A stretch of 64,000 bases of DNA from Serratia quinivorans (lineage in GTDB: Bacteria > Pseudomonadota > Gammaproteobacteria > Enterobacterales > Enterobacteriaceae). Under the pieces are notes generated by a model that was given only the letters and a program-made list of their open reading frames with translations, was not told the origin of the DNA and did not search any database. The DNA lies in assembly GCA_900457075.1 (NCBI GenBank), contig UGYN01000003.1:62001-126000 (forward strand), read 5' to 3'. Made by a program: the position numbers and the translations under genes. The stretch's first letter is position 1. Every line of letters begins with the position of its first letter. Positions 25,683 through 33,746 of this stretch are shown in pieces.

Positions 25683-27641
25683 CTACGGCGGCTCTGCGGG
25701 TGACATACAGACAGGCAACCAGTGGGTCTCTTTCAGTACGGCCTCAGCGAATTCCGCCGCTTCCTTGCGCTTCATGCCCTCGGCGTCGCTGGCATTACCG
25801 GCACGACCGGCGCTGTTGAGCGCATCAACAATCTGGTCTTTGGCAATGCGTGAGAAATAGTTGGCAGAGGTCGGTTTCCACCAGTCGCCGATCTGGAAGT
25901 TCAGCGCTTTCTCAACACGCGCCAGCTTGGTACCCACGCGGTTGTCATGCAATTGGCACTCTCTGCCATCAAGACCGTGGGAGACACAGTAGGCCAGCAG
26001 CGCCAACACGTCTTCCTGCGGCCATTCCAGCAACCAGTCGAACCCGTCAAGCCAGTCCTGCGGGAAACGGCTCAGCCAGCCCTCATGCAATGCGTTCAGT
26101 TTCTGATTAGCGAGTCCGTTTTCACTGCCTGCGTCCGACGACTGGTTCAGGCAGTTACTGCGCTGGCTGTCCACGGAGGTATGAAGCTCGCTGAAATATG
26201 CCTTTCCAAAGATCCTACGCGTCAATGTGAAGGTGTGCAGGGCAAGAGCAACCGTGGAATTTTGAGCCAGTGAAGCGGCAACCGCCAGTGTGCGCTCGGC
26301 TGACAGACTGGCGACCAACACCTGCGACAGCCCTTTCTCTGAGGGTGGGGTTTCTTTATTGGCTTTTTCACGCTCGGCCTTCTCGACCAGCTTGATGTCC
26401 TCCATCTTCATCAAACCGCGTTGGATATGTATTTTTCCGTCTTGCAGATAGGCAACCACACCAGCCGTGTCGCGCACATCCAGCGACCATTTGTTGATTT
26501 CAGCGTGTTCGTTGATCTCGACAATACGTGCGTTAATTTGCCCGATACGCGGGGTATGCTCCCACTCGTCGTCGGCATCAGCGCCCTCGAGCAGGCTTTC
26601 GAGCAATTTTTTCTCAGACTCCAGTTGCTCAACTTCTGCATTCTGCTCGTCGCTCAACTTGGCATAGGCATAGAGCACATCGTAAATCTTTGCATCGTCA
26701 CCCCAGCTCTTCACTTCCTTGCACCGGCCTTGTGCCCAAGCCCAACCTTCTTCTTTCGCGACAACGTCCGCCGCGTCCTGCAGCTTGGCAAGCGCCATCG
26801 TTTCCAGTTGCAGCCGATTTGTCAGGATGACGCTTTCGGCGAACAGGTCTTCACGGGTTTCACCGCCTGCCGCTTGGTAGGCGTCCAGCCCCACGAAATC
26901 GACCAAATCACTGTCTACCGCTGACACTTCATCGCTCAGCACGCTTTCCCGGAGCGCTTTTGGTGTACGGTATTGCTCGTAATAATCCCCCTTTTCCCAT
27001 GCCTGCATCTGACGCTGATGATCGTCACTGGCACCCAATGCGGCTAATTGGTCGAAATTGATTTTGTTGGTTTTCAGCAGTTCCAGCAGGGCTGGCGCGA
27101 CTGTTGTTAACTTGAGGCATTTTTTGACATGAGCCGTGCTGTAACCAAGGATGGCACCGATCCGCTCTACAGACATTCCCTTTTCCGCCATGACGCGGAA
27201 GCTTTCCAGTTGGTCAGCAGGCTCCAGATTAGAGCGCTGTACGTTTTCCGCGATAGAGATCGCATAAGCATCGTCTTCACTCACCTCCAACACGGCAACG
27301 CTGAATTCTGGCGTCACTGGAACGCCTGCCGCAGATCGTCCCTGTTCCATCAGCACGTTAAGGCCCAAACGGCGGGTTTCACCAGCAGCAACCCCGAATA
27401 ACCCATCAGCCATGCGGTACACGACGAGATTCTGCAACAGCCCAGCACCCTCGATACTGGCCGCTCGCCCTTCAATATCAGCCTTCGTGCGGGGCGTTAT
27501 GCGCGCATTGAGAGCCGTCACAGCCAGTTCCTTGAGCATGACATGTTTAAACTCGGCCTTGGCCAGCGTCGCTTCAACAAACTGAGCTGCATCAGTCTTC
27601 ACGGTTTTTTTGGCACTAGGCTTGGTCGTGGTCTTGGACAT
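25683..27641 (-). CDS. Large ParB/RepB/Spo0J-like leading-region protein
   Basis: A 652-residue protein. Residues ~40-130 are a ParB/sulfiredoxin-type N-terminal domain (VTALNARITPR, then GLLQNLVVYR and GVAAGETRRLGLN, then SIAENVQRSNLEPADQL). A helix-turn-helix follows (MSVERIGAILGYSTAHVKKCLKL). The remaining 400 residues are an acidic, helical extension. Such long ParB homologues are standard in F- and I-type leading regions beside psiB and are not the partition ParB. The ATG at 27641 has GGAGG upstream. It begins directly below structured repeat copy 3. Confidence 0.9.
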   Translation of the reverse strand: MSKTTTKPSAKKTVKTDAAQFVEATLAKAEFKHVMLKELAVTALNARITPRTKADIEGRAASIEGAGLLQNLVVYRMADGLFGVAAGETRRLGLNVLMEQGRSAAGVPVTPEFSVAVLEVSEDDAYAISIAENVQRSNLEPADQLESFRVMAEKGMSVERIGAILGYSTAHVKKCLKLTTVAPALLELLKTNKINFDQLAALGASDDHQRQMQAWEKGDYYEQYRTPKALRESVLSDEVSAVDSDLVDFVGLDAYQAAGGETREDLFAESVILTNRLQLETMALAKLQDAADVVAKEEGWAWAQGRCKEVKSWGDDAKIYDVLYAYAKLSDEQNAEVEQLESEKKLLESLLEGADADDEWEHTPRIGQINARIVEINEHAEINKWSLDVRDTAGVVAYLQDGKIHIQRGLMKMEDIKLVEKAEREKANKETPPSEKGLSQVLVASLSAERTLAVAASLAQNSTVALALHTFTLTRRIFGKAYFSELHTSVDSQRSNCLNQSSDAGSENGLANQKLNALHEGWLSRFPQDWLDGFDWLLEWPQEDVLALLAYCVSHGLDGRECQLHDNRVGTKLARVEKALNFQIGDWWKPTSANYFSRIAKDQIVDALNSAGRAGNASDAEGMKRKEAAEFAEAVLKETHWLPVCMSPAEPP

Positions 27642-27689
27642 GGGTAATTCCTCCATCAGTGATAAACGTGCCCAGAATCCGCCCTATCC

Positions 27690-28135
27690 GGCTTCTTTCT
27701 GGTGTATTCCCCTTTTGGCTTTTTGCCGGCGCGGGGAGTCTGGCGCCGTGACACAAAGACCGGGACGGGGTATCAGCTGACGGAACAAGGGCGGTGCCGC
27801 AGGCCGCAGCGCAAGCGAGTGAACGACCAGAGGGAATGAGAGAGTGCGAACGGGTGAGGACACCGGCGAAGCGACCCCTTGTGCTGTCTGCGCCCCGGCC
27901 CAGCGTCTGTCACGGAGACAGTCACCTTGCGCTACAGCCACATACAGGGGGAGGCAACGGAAAGCGCCAGGTCTTTAGCCAGGTAGCCTTAGCGACTGGC
28001 CGCACAAGCGGCCTGTCAGTGAGAGCGGCACCGGCGAACGGCCGGTTGCAAGCGCCTGCCTCTGCCATTTCGCTATCAGACCCTAGCGAGAGCCCGAAAC
28101 CCAAAGGGGTTCGGCGGAGTCTGAGACGTCAGTGA
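27690..28135. repeat. Structured leading-region repeat, copy 3
   Basis: Upstream of the ParB-like gene. It shares TTCTTTCTGGTGTA at the gene-proximal end and the pairing ACCGGGACGGGG with CGCCCCGGCCC. The GTGCGAACGGGTGAGGA core, a CCAGG/CCAGG-type hairpin and the CAGTGAGAGCGGCACCGGC box are also present. The next 190 bp to 28321 have no gene; they hold a CCGGG/CCCGG hairpin near 28298-28314. Confidence 0.75.
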
Positions 28136-28321
28136 TCCGGCGGAATCGACGGAGTGGGGCTGACGACCCAGCAACGCCGGGGAGCCGAAGGGGGCCAATG
28201 CCCCTATCTTATGAAAATAATAGCGTATTTAATCGAAACAACCGCGGCACCAGGAGCACCGCCGCGAGGGCAAGATTTGGGTGTCGAGGAGAAGATCCGG
28301 GCTGAGCACCCGGACCCATTT

Positions 28322-28828
28322 TTAATCAATAGCGCGGAAAATAAGCTCTCTTTCAGGATGTTTTATGATGCTGATATAATCTTTTAGCGCATCCTGCCGA
28401 TCGACCAGTCCCTGGCAGGTCAACGCATATTCCCTTCCCATTTCTGAAACTTTCCATGAAAGCTGATTCAGAACAAACAGGGTCGCTATGATCCCGGCAG
28501 CATCAGCTGACACATCAGCGTCAAAGTAGTTGCCCGGAATAGTCAATCTGTACGTGCCTTCCGCCGGAGCAATGTACCCCGTTGGCCGGGTAGTTATGAT
28601 ATCTGTCCACGGCGCGACATGGCCGCTTAACCCGCGCGGAACCTCGTAAAAATTCCACATGCCTCCATCGTAATTACTGTGTTTACGCAGAAAACTCATC
28701 GCCATGCTCTCACCCAACGGCGTCGCAAACAGCTCTGGAACAAACGCCAAACGGCGACGGGCATCGGTAATTTCGATTTTAGTCACGTCTTCAACGTCGG
28801 ACTGGGCGATATTGACTGGGTTATTCAT
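28322..28828 (-). CDS. ArdB/KlcA antirestriction protein
   Basis: A 168-residue protein with the KlcA/ArdB signature: RRRLAFVPELF near residue 25, YDGGMWNFYEV near residue 53, then LTIPGNYFDADVSADAAGIIATLFVLNQLSW. These proteins protect incoming plasmids from type I restriction without resembling DNA. GGAGAG precedes the ATG at 28828, and structured repeat copy 4 lies directly upstream, so early expression on entry would make sense. Confidence 0.9.
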   Translation of the reverse strand: MNNPVNIAQSDVEDVTKIEITDARRRLAFVPELFATPLGESMAMSFLRKHSNYDGGMWNFYEVPRGLSGHVAPWTDIITTRPTGYIAPAEGTYRLTIPGNYFDADVSADAAGIIATLFVLNQLSWKVSEMGREYALTCQGLVDRQDALKDYISIIKHPERELIFRAID

Positions 28829-28844
28829 ATTTTACTCTCCGGCT

Positions 28845-29200
28845 TCTTTATGGTGCTAGGGTGCTTCATTCCGCGATGTTTGAGTGCGGGGAACGCGATG
28901 CTGTGACACCAGACCGCCCTGTTCCATCAGGGGCAGAAACAAGGGCGATACCGAAGCCGCAACGCAAGCACCTGACCATCGGGAGGGGGCGCGAACGGGT
29001 GAGGAAACGGGCTTTAGCCTTTACCCTTGTTGATGAACCGGAACGGGGCAATGTCTGTCACAGCAAAAGTGATCACCGCTGACAACACGCAGAGACGAGC
29101 TCCAACAGAAGCCGTTGGCAACGGCTTGCCTTAGCGGCCGCAATAGGCGGCCAGTGAAAGCGGCGCAGGCTGACGGCCAGCTGCACGCGGGTTACACGGT
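28845..29200. repeat. Structured leading-region repeat, copy 4
   Basis: The most divergent copy that keeps the whole fold. GCTGTGACA/CAGAC pairs with GTCTG/TCACAGC, and GCCCTGTTCC pairs with GGAACGGGGC. Those stem sequences differ from copies 2 and 6 on both sides, so pairing is kept by paired changes. The GCGAACGGGTGAGGA core and the CAGTGAAAGCGGCGCAGGC box are present. It is upstream of the ardB/klcA gene. Confidence 0.75.
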
Positions 29201-29208
29201 TAACGGGA

Positions 29209-29244
29209 TTAGGCAACGCGGCGGTACCAGTTAGACAGCCTCAT
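29209..29244 (-). CDS. Possible 11-residue peptide
   Basis: GGAGAATA followed by ATG at 29244 opens an 11-codon frame ending in TAA at 29209. The peptide is basic and aromatic (MRLSNWYRRVA). It lies between the DUF1281 gene and structured repeat copy 4. It may be a leader peptide or chance. Confidence 0.25.
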   Translation of the reverse strand: MRLSNWYRRVA

Positions 29245-29293
29245 CATTATTCTCCACACGTCATGGTAAGGCGCCCCACGGGCGCCCACCGCC

Positions 29294-29698
29294 TTAACCG
29301 CCGTAATTTGGGACGTTACCCAATACGTATTCCGGGCCGACAACGCGGGCATAACCGTACTCGTCCCGCTCTTCTGACCATTCCAGATCGTCACTGGCAC
29401 TGTCGATATATTCACCACACGCATAGACGTGATAACCGCAGAACCCCTCGCCTGCCTCACTGAACGTATGAATGACATGACAGGAAAACTGTTTACTCAG
29501 CGCCCTGATATCGGCACATTCCGGAGGAGCCCACCGTGTATCAAAATCAATCTGCACAGTCCTTTCAAAGGCTGTCACATCGACATCAGCATCGTTGAAA
29601 AAACTCACTTCCCCTTCGTCCCGGGCAAAATCGGTCACGGCGGTCAGTTGATCTGGGTTTCCAGTCACAATAATTCGGTTTGCACACCAGTTAGGCAT
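29294..29698 (-). CDS. DUF1281 (YubB-like, ferredoxin-like fold) protein
   Basis: A 134-residue protein starting MPNWCANRIIVTG, the signature start of DUF1281/YubB-like proteins found on F-type plasmids. The C-terminus is acidic and Tyr-rich. Of two adjacent ATGs, 29698 has the better spacing from GGAG. It sits below structured repeat copy 5. Function is not established for the family. Confidence 0.8.
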   Translation of the reverse strand: MPNWCANRIIVTGNPDQLTAVTDFARDEGEVSFFNDADVDVTAFERTVQIDFDTRWAPPECADIRALSKQFSCHVIHTFSEAGEGFCGYHVYACGEYIDSASDDLEWSEERDEYGYARVVGPEYVLGNVPNYGG

Positions 29699-29704
29699 CA
29701 TTCT

Positions 29705-30030
29705 TCTCCAGTCAGGTTGTCGGATATCGGCTTGCGCCGTAGCCAAAACACAGACGTGCGCAAAGCGGAGAATGCAGGGGCCGTACCGCAGGCCGCAGCG
29801 CAAATGACTGACCGCAGAGAGGGAGTGCGAACGGGAGAGGATACGGGCAACGCGAACCCTTGCAGGCGTAGCGGCACGGCTACGTTCGGGCTACGGCGTA
29901 AGCCCAGGCGACGCCATACCATTTTGATCCCCGCCCGCAGGGCGGAAAAAGGGAAGAAAGCGCGGAGGTTAATACCAGGGGATCGGTCGCGGCCGGTTCG
30001 AGGCCGGCAGTGACCGTTGGGAGGAAAAAG
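29705..30030. repeat. Structured leading-region repeat, copy 5
   Basis: Upstream of the DUF1281 gene. It keeps the GGAGTGCGAACGGGAGAGGA core and the GGGCAACGCGAACCCTTGCAGG segment, but the distal hairpins differ from other copies (a GCCCGCAGGGC hairpin and GGCCGGTTCGAGGCCGGC). It is a degenerate or specialised copy. Confidence 0.65.
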
Positions 30031-30125
30031 GAAAATGACAAAACAGACGGGAGCGCTATGTTTCGGGGCCCCGGCCCTGCCGGGGATCCTTTCCGTGGCC
30101 AGCCCTGGCCACCATAAACCTTGTG

Positions 30126-30683
30126 CTAGTTCACGTCGATATTGACCAGTTGATCCAGCACCTGCAGTAGCCTGGCACACGGGTAGGTTGACCAGACCGG
30201 CAACAACGTGGACAGCGTAACAGCCTGGGCGGCCAGCATCAGCCGACGCGGCAAAGGCCCCTGCTCATAGTGCTTGACGGTCCGCAGCGAAACACCCAGA
30301 TAATCCGCGGTCTGTTTTTGCGTCCAACCCAGCGAACCCCGCCAGGCCTTCATACCTGCAGAAGGCATAACAAGCGATACCACGCCCCTGGACTGAGGTG
30401 TTGTCTGGTCATGGCGCGTCAGCGCCTGCAGTTGCAAAACGATTTGCGGTGGGTCCATCCGGAGCAAATCGGGGAGCAGGCGGATCAACATCAGTGTCTG
30501 GATCCCCAGACGAGCCGATCGGGACACGCCACTATTTTCATAGGTTCGGTAAGTCCGTTCTGACACCCCCAGAGCATGAGCTGCATCCACTTGCCGCCAA
30601 TGGTTACCAGGACGTAGCGAACGCGCCTCAGACAGCGTAAAATATTGACCGGCACGCCATAATCTCAATTCAAAAACATCCAT
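30126..30683 (-). CDS. Protein with two Xre-like helix-turn-helix regions
   Basis: A 185-residue protein. Two DNA-binding patterns are visible: QVDAAHALGVSERTYRTYENSG (about residues 31-52) and WTQKQTADYLGVSLRTVKHYEQG (about 120-142). Both look like the recognition half of Cro/Xre motifs. It lies 85 bp downstream of parR on the same strand, so it may be part of the parMR transcript or regulate it. No ligand domain is visible. I have no specific family name for it. Confidence 0.7.
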   Translation of the reverse strand: MDVFELRLWRAGQYFTLSEARSLRPGNHWRQVDAAHALGVSERTYRTYENSGVSRSARLGIQTLMLIRLLPDLLRMDPPQIVLQLQALTRHDQTTPQSRGVVSLVMPSAGMKAWRGSLGWTQKQTADYLGVSLRTVKHYEQGPLPRRLMLAAQAVTLSTLLPVWSTYPCARLLQVLDQLVNIDVN

Positions 30684-30767
30684 GCATTGCCATCCTTTCT
30701 AAAAAACAGGCAATTTATGCACCCTGAAACGCGATAACAAACACATAATCCGGCAATAATTGCCCCC

Positions 30768-31172
30768 TTAGAGCAATTTACCCAGTTTCTGGCGCGCCTC
30801 TCCCAGGGAAGCCAATTCGCTCGGCTGTTGAACAGGTTCGACCGGAACCACCGATCGACAATCCTCACCGGACAACGCCGTAATCACGTCGCGGATCGCC
30901 GCCATATCGGGTTTCCAGCCGGTTGTCTGGCTGACCAGGTTGACCAGCTGCTCGCTGGTCAACTGGCCGTTATACATCGTGGCCAGCAACACCGGTAATC
31001 GTGGGTCGAGCTGATGTAATGCCGCCGTTGTGATGATGGCATTACGCAGGAAATCCCCGCGTACTCGCTGCGAAATGGATTCAACCACATCCAGGGCATG
31101 GCGATCGGCTTCGCAGTCCAGCTGCAAATAGCTGGTAAATTTACGGCGGGTATCACTGCTGTTATCGCTCAC
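30768..31172 (-). CDS. parR: ParR/StbB-like centromere-binding protein
   Basis: A 134-residue protein directly downstream of parM (2-bp gap). The N-terminal RKFTSYLQLDCEADRHALDVVESI segment is compatible with a ribbon-helix-helix DNA-binding domain, and the C-terminus is the expected actin-interacting tail. Gene order parM-parR after a repeat-rich parC is that of type II (StbAB-like) partition systems. The call rests on context more than on motifs. Confidence 0.8.
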   Translation of the reverse strand: MSDNSSDTRRKFTSYLQLDCEADRHALDVVESISQRVRGDFLRNAIITTAALHQLDPRLPVLLATMYNGQLTSEQLVNLVSQTTGWKPDMAAIRDVITALSGEDCRSVVPVEPVQQPSELASLGEARQKLGKLL

Positions 31173-31174
31173 GG

Positions 31175-32149
31175 TTATCCCTCTTGTTTATACAATGCCA
31201 TTTCACTCGCCAGCGCCATTTGCGGGCTTTCGACCAGCGTTATACGCTCTGCCGGCAGTTTCCAGGCTTTTCTTACCGCAGATTCTATCAGCGGAGCGCC
31301 CCCACCGACCAGCCAAACCCGGTTAACGTGGCGGAATCGCGCCAGTTCGTTCACCACACGATCGCCAAGTCGGGTGATACCGTGCTCTATCGCGGCGATA
31401 ACGTCATCAACCCGGGAAGCATCATTAATCAGCTGTGACAAAAAGGCGCGATCATGGCGGCGTTGGATCACCGTATCCGCCACATAGGCACTCGTATCGC
31501 TGTCCGCCATACGCAGCGCCGTCAGCGCGGCCTGCGTCACCATCGAAACACCCAGGGTGGGATTACCGTGGATCGCCGTCACATCGTCGAACTGCCCGAC
31601 AATGACTCCGGCATCGAGCGTCGTACCGCCCAAATCGATAACCAGGGACGTTTCCAGCGGCCCGACATTCTCCCGCACCAGGGGAGAAAACACCGCAGGC
31701 AGGGATTCAGGCATCACTTCTACAGCCTCCACGGCAAAGGCCTCCCCCTTGTTCAACGTCACAGGTCGAAGCAGATTGTCGATTTTTCGTTGAATATTAA
31801 CCGTGTTTTTCTGACAGTCTTCGGTATAAAACTCACTGATCGGCAATGTGACGGTCAGCTTAACCGCTTGTGGCTCCACGCCACTGTTTAGCAAGGCATG
31901 ATGCACCGCCAGGAGGTTAGTATCACCGTACTGATATTCAATGTGGGTCGTGCTGATCGCCTGTTGGCTGACATCGTCAAAGGTATACTTCACGCCATCA
32001 ACGAGATAGTTGAACGTACGACGGCTGCCGATACCATCGATTTTCCACCCCTGACGGAAAGAGTTGGGTGACAAGGTCGTGCGTAAATCTCCCTCCACAT
32101 ACCAGGCCAGTTTCACATTGGTAGAACCATCATCACAGCAAATATGCAT
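31175..32149 (-). CDS. parM: ParM/StbA-like actin partition ATPase
   Basis: A 324-residue actin-fold ATPase. Phosphate-1 loop DDGSTNVK lies at residues 6-13, phosphate-2 loop DLGGTTLD at 172-179, and the adenosine motif WLVGGGAPLI near 275. ParM filaments push plasmid copies apart through ParR bound at parC. AAGGGGTG precedes the ATG. The repeat-rich parC region and a good promoter lie immediately upstream, with the first palindrome overlapping the promoter region. Confidence 0.92.
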   Translation of the reverse strand: MHICCDDGSTNVKLAWYVEGDLRTTLSPNSFRQGWKIDGIGSRRTFNYLVDGVKYTFDDVSQQAISTTHIEYQYGDTNLLAVHHALLNSGVEPQAVKLTVTLPISEFYTEDCQKNTVNIQRKIDNLLRPVTLNKGEAFAVEAVEVMPESLPAVFSPLVRENVGPLETSLVIDLGGTTLDAGVIVGQFDDVTAIHGNPTLGVSMVTQAALTALRMADSDTSAYVADTVIQRRHDRAFLSQLINDASRVDDVIAAIEHGITRLGDRVVNELARFRHVNRVWLVGGGAPLIESAVRKAWKLPAERITLVESPQMALASEMALYKQEG

Positions 32150-32165
32150 TTCACACCCCTTTAGT

Positions 32166-32356
32166 TACTCAATTTGAGTATCATCATAAGAAAAACATAG
32201 ACCACATCAAGATATAGTTACTCATATTGAGTAAAATAAAATACTCAATATGAGTTTGTTATGTACTCACCCACGTCGTTACGCATCAAACTGAGTCACT
32301 TTATGATTGAAGACCCCCCTACTGACTCCATTGATACTCAGCATGAGTATCAATGG
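32166..32356. other. parC centromere/operator of the parMR locus
   Basis: At least four copies of the palindrome TACTCA-N3-TGAGTA or close variants: 32166-32180, 32219-32233, 32242-32256, and inside a perfect 29-bp inverted repeat (13-bp arms) at 32328-32356. A half site, AACTGAGT, lies near 32289. Repeats upstream of parM are where ParR binds for segregation and autorepression (known for the family). Confidence 0.85.
32183..32210 (-). promoter_or_regulatory. parMR promoter
   Basis: On the minus strand: TTGATG (-35, 32205-32210), a 16-bp spacer and TATGAT (-10, 32183-32188). It lies between parC palindromes, so ParR binding would repress it. Confidence 0.6.
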
Positions 32357-32405
32357 AGCTTTGTCGCGCCGCAGTGCTGTCATTAACGCGAACCGGACAA
32401 CACTC

Positions 32406-32777
32406 TTAACCCACCGACGTCATACAGAACTCGGTTTGTGTAATGAGAAATTCAAGATGACCTTGTTTCTCGAGCAGGTGGTCAAAGGCCGGATCGTCCG
32501 ACGGGAGGCGCTCCATAAAGTCGTCCCCACCACATATCCGGCAGGCGTCATCAAACACGTCGCCACTGTCACGGGTCGTCGGATCCAACCCTTCCGCGTA
32601 GGCCAATAACCGCTTTCCTTTGGTACGCGCTGCCGCCATCAAATACACGCCTTCATCCTTGACCAGCAGCACATCACACCCCTGTTGACGTGCTTGCATG
32701 ATCACCTCAAATGTCTTTTTACCTTTGAAACAAATCTTGTTATTCATAGCGATATCCAATTTTTTAATGGGCGACAT
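32406..32777 (-). CDS. DUF3085-like protein
   Basis: A protein of 123 residues from the ATG at 32777, or 113 from the ATG at 32747. The pattern of a VLLVKDEGVYLMA strand, LLAYAEGLDP, then DACRICGGDDFMERL fits DUF3085, small plasmid and phage proteins of unknown function. It follows the 164-residue gene on the same strand by 15 bp and is likely co-transcribed. Only the upstream ATG has a plausible ribosome site (AGGG), so the longer form is listed. Confidence 0.65.
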   Translation of the reverse strand: MSPIKKLDIAMNNKICFKGKKTFEVIMQARQQGCDVLLVKDEGVYLMAAARTKGKRLLAYAEGLDPTTRDSGDVFDDACRICGGDDFMERLPSDDPAFDHLLEKQGHLEFLITQTEFCMTSVG

Positions 32778-32792
32778 TCATCGCCCTGATGA

Positions 32793-33287
32793 TTATTTGT
32801 AGACTTCGGCGATGACGGTGGTCAGTGCATTCGGGTTCGACAACGGCTCCAGACGGGCACTCAGCAGGACCAGTTCTGTCGCCAGTAATCGGGCGGAAAC
32901 GCTGAAGTGTTGATCATGCTGTTTTCGACTATTGATGTAGCTCAGCAGGGCGAATGCAGCATCCGGGTGACTTGCCTCCATCGCGGTAAACCCGGTGGTT
33001 TCAGCGTCAAAGTACCCCATTGCTGTCAGTAATACGGTCTGTCGCCATAGCGGAAAATCGGCATAAACACCGGCGGTGTGCAGGTGTTGTCCAAGGTGGA
33101 AGAGATCGGCCATCAAATCGCTGTAAACCGAGGTGACATCGCGATCATCGCCCGGGCATCGTTCCAGGAACGCCAATACGGCTTCCGCCGCCCCGGAGAC
33201 GCGGATCAAAGTGGCCTCATCCTGCAGCGTACTGCTCGTATGGTTGGTGGCCAGTTCGGCCAGAACTTCTTTCAATAATTTCGTCAT
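32793..33287 (-). CDS. Unknown leading-region protein, 164 residues
   Basis: A soluble, helix-rich protein with GGGAGGG before the ATG at 33287. There is no signal peptide, membrane segment or motif that I can name. It starts directly at structured repeat copy 6 and is followed by the DUF3085-like gene, forming a two-gene unit. By its location it is an early-transfer gene candidate. Confidence 0.65.
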   Translation of the reverse strand: MTKLLKEVLAELATNHTSSTLQDEATLIRVSGAAEAVLAFLERCPGDDRDVTSVYSDLMADLFHLGQHLHTAGVYADFPLWRQTVLLTAMGYFDAETTGFTAMEASHPDAAFALLSYINSRKQHDQHFSVSARLLATELVLLSARLEPLSNPNALTTVIAEVYK

Positions 33288-33299
33288 AAACCCTCCCGT

Positions 33300-33720
33300 T
33301 TCGACTTCTTTCTGGTGTATACCCCTTTTGGCTTTTTGCCGGCGCGGGGTGACTGGCGCCGTGACAACATGACCGGGACGGGGTATCAGCTGACGATGCA
33401 AGGGCGGGACCGCAAGCCGCACGCGCAAGCGAACGACCAACGGGAGGGAGTGCGAACGGGTGAGGATACCGGCAAAGCGAACCCTTGTGACGGCGGCGCC
33501 CCGGCCCAGGGTCAGTCACGGGGACGGACGCCTTGCGCGTAGCCAGGGCTAAGGGGATACACCAGAAAGGACCAGGCTTTTGCCTGGCGGCATCAGCGAA
33601 CGACCGCACAAGCGGTCGGGCAGTGAAAGCGGCGCCGGCGATTAGCCGGCTGCAAGCGTTGGGTACATTGGTTCCTGCCGGCTCAACGCCGGTTGGAACC
33701 AACAGGGCGGCAAAAACAGA
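33300..33720. repeat. Structured leading-region repeat, copy 6
   Basis: Almost identical to copy 2 for about 240 bp, then diverging in the distal hairpin sequences while keeping pairing. Distal stems include CCAGGC/GCCTGG, CGACCGC/GCGGTCG and TTGGTTCC/GGAACCAA, with an inner GCCGGC/GCCGGT pair. It precedes the 32793-33287 gene. Confidence 0.8.
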
Positions 33721-33746
33721 CAAAAAGGGGGCTATGCCCCTTCCCC

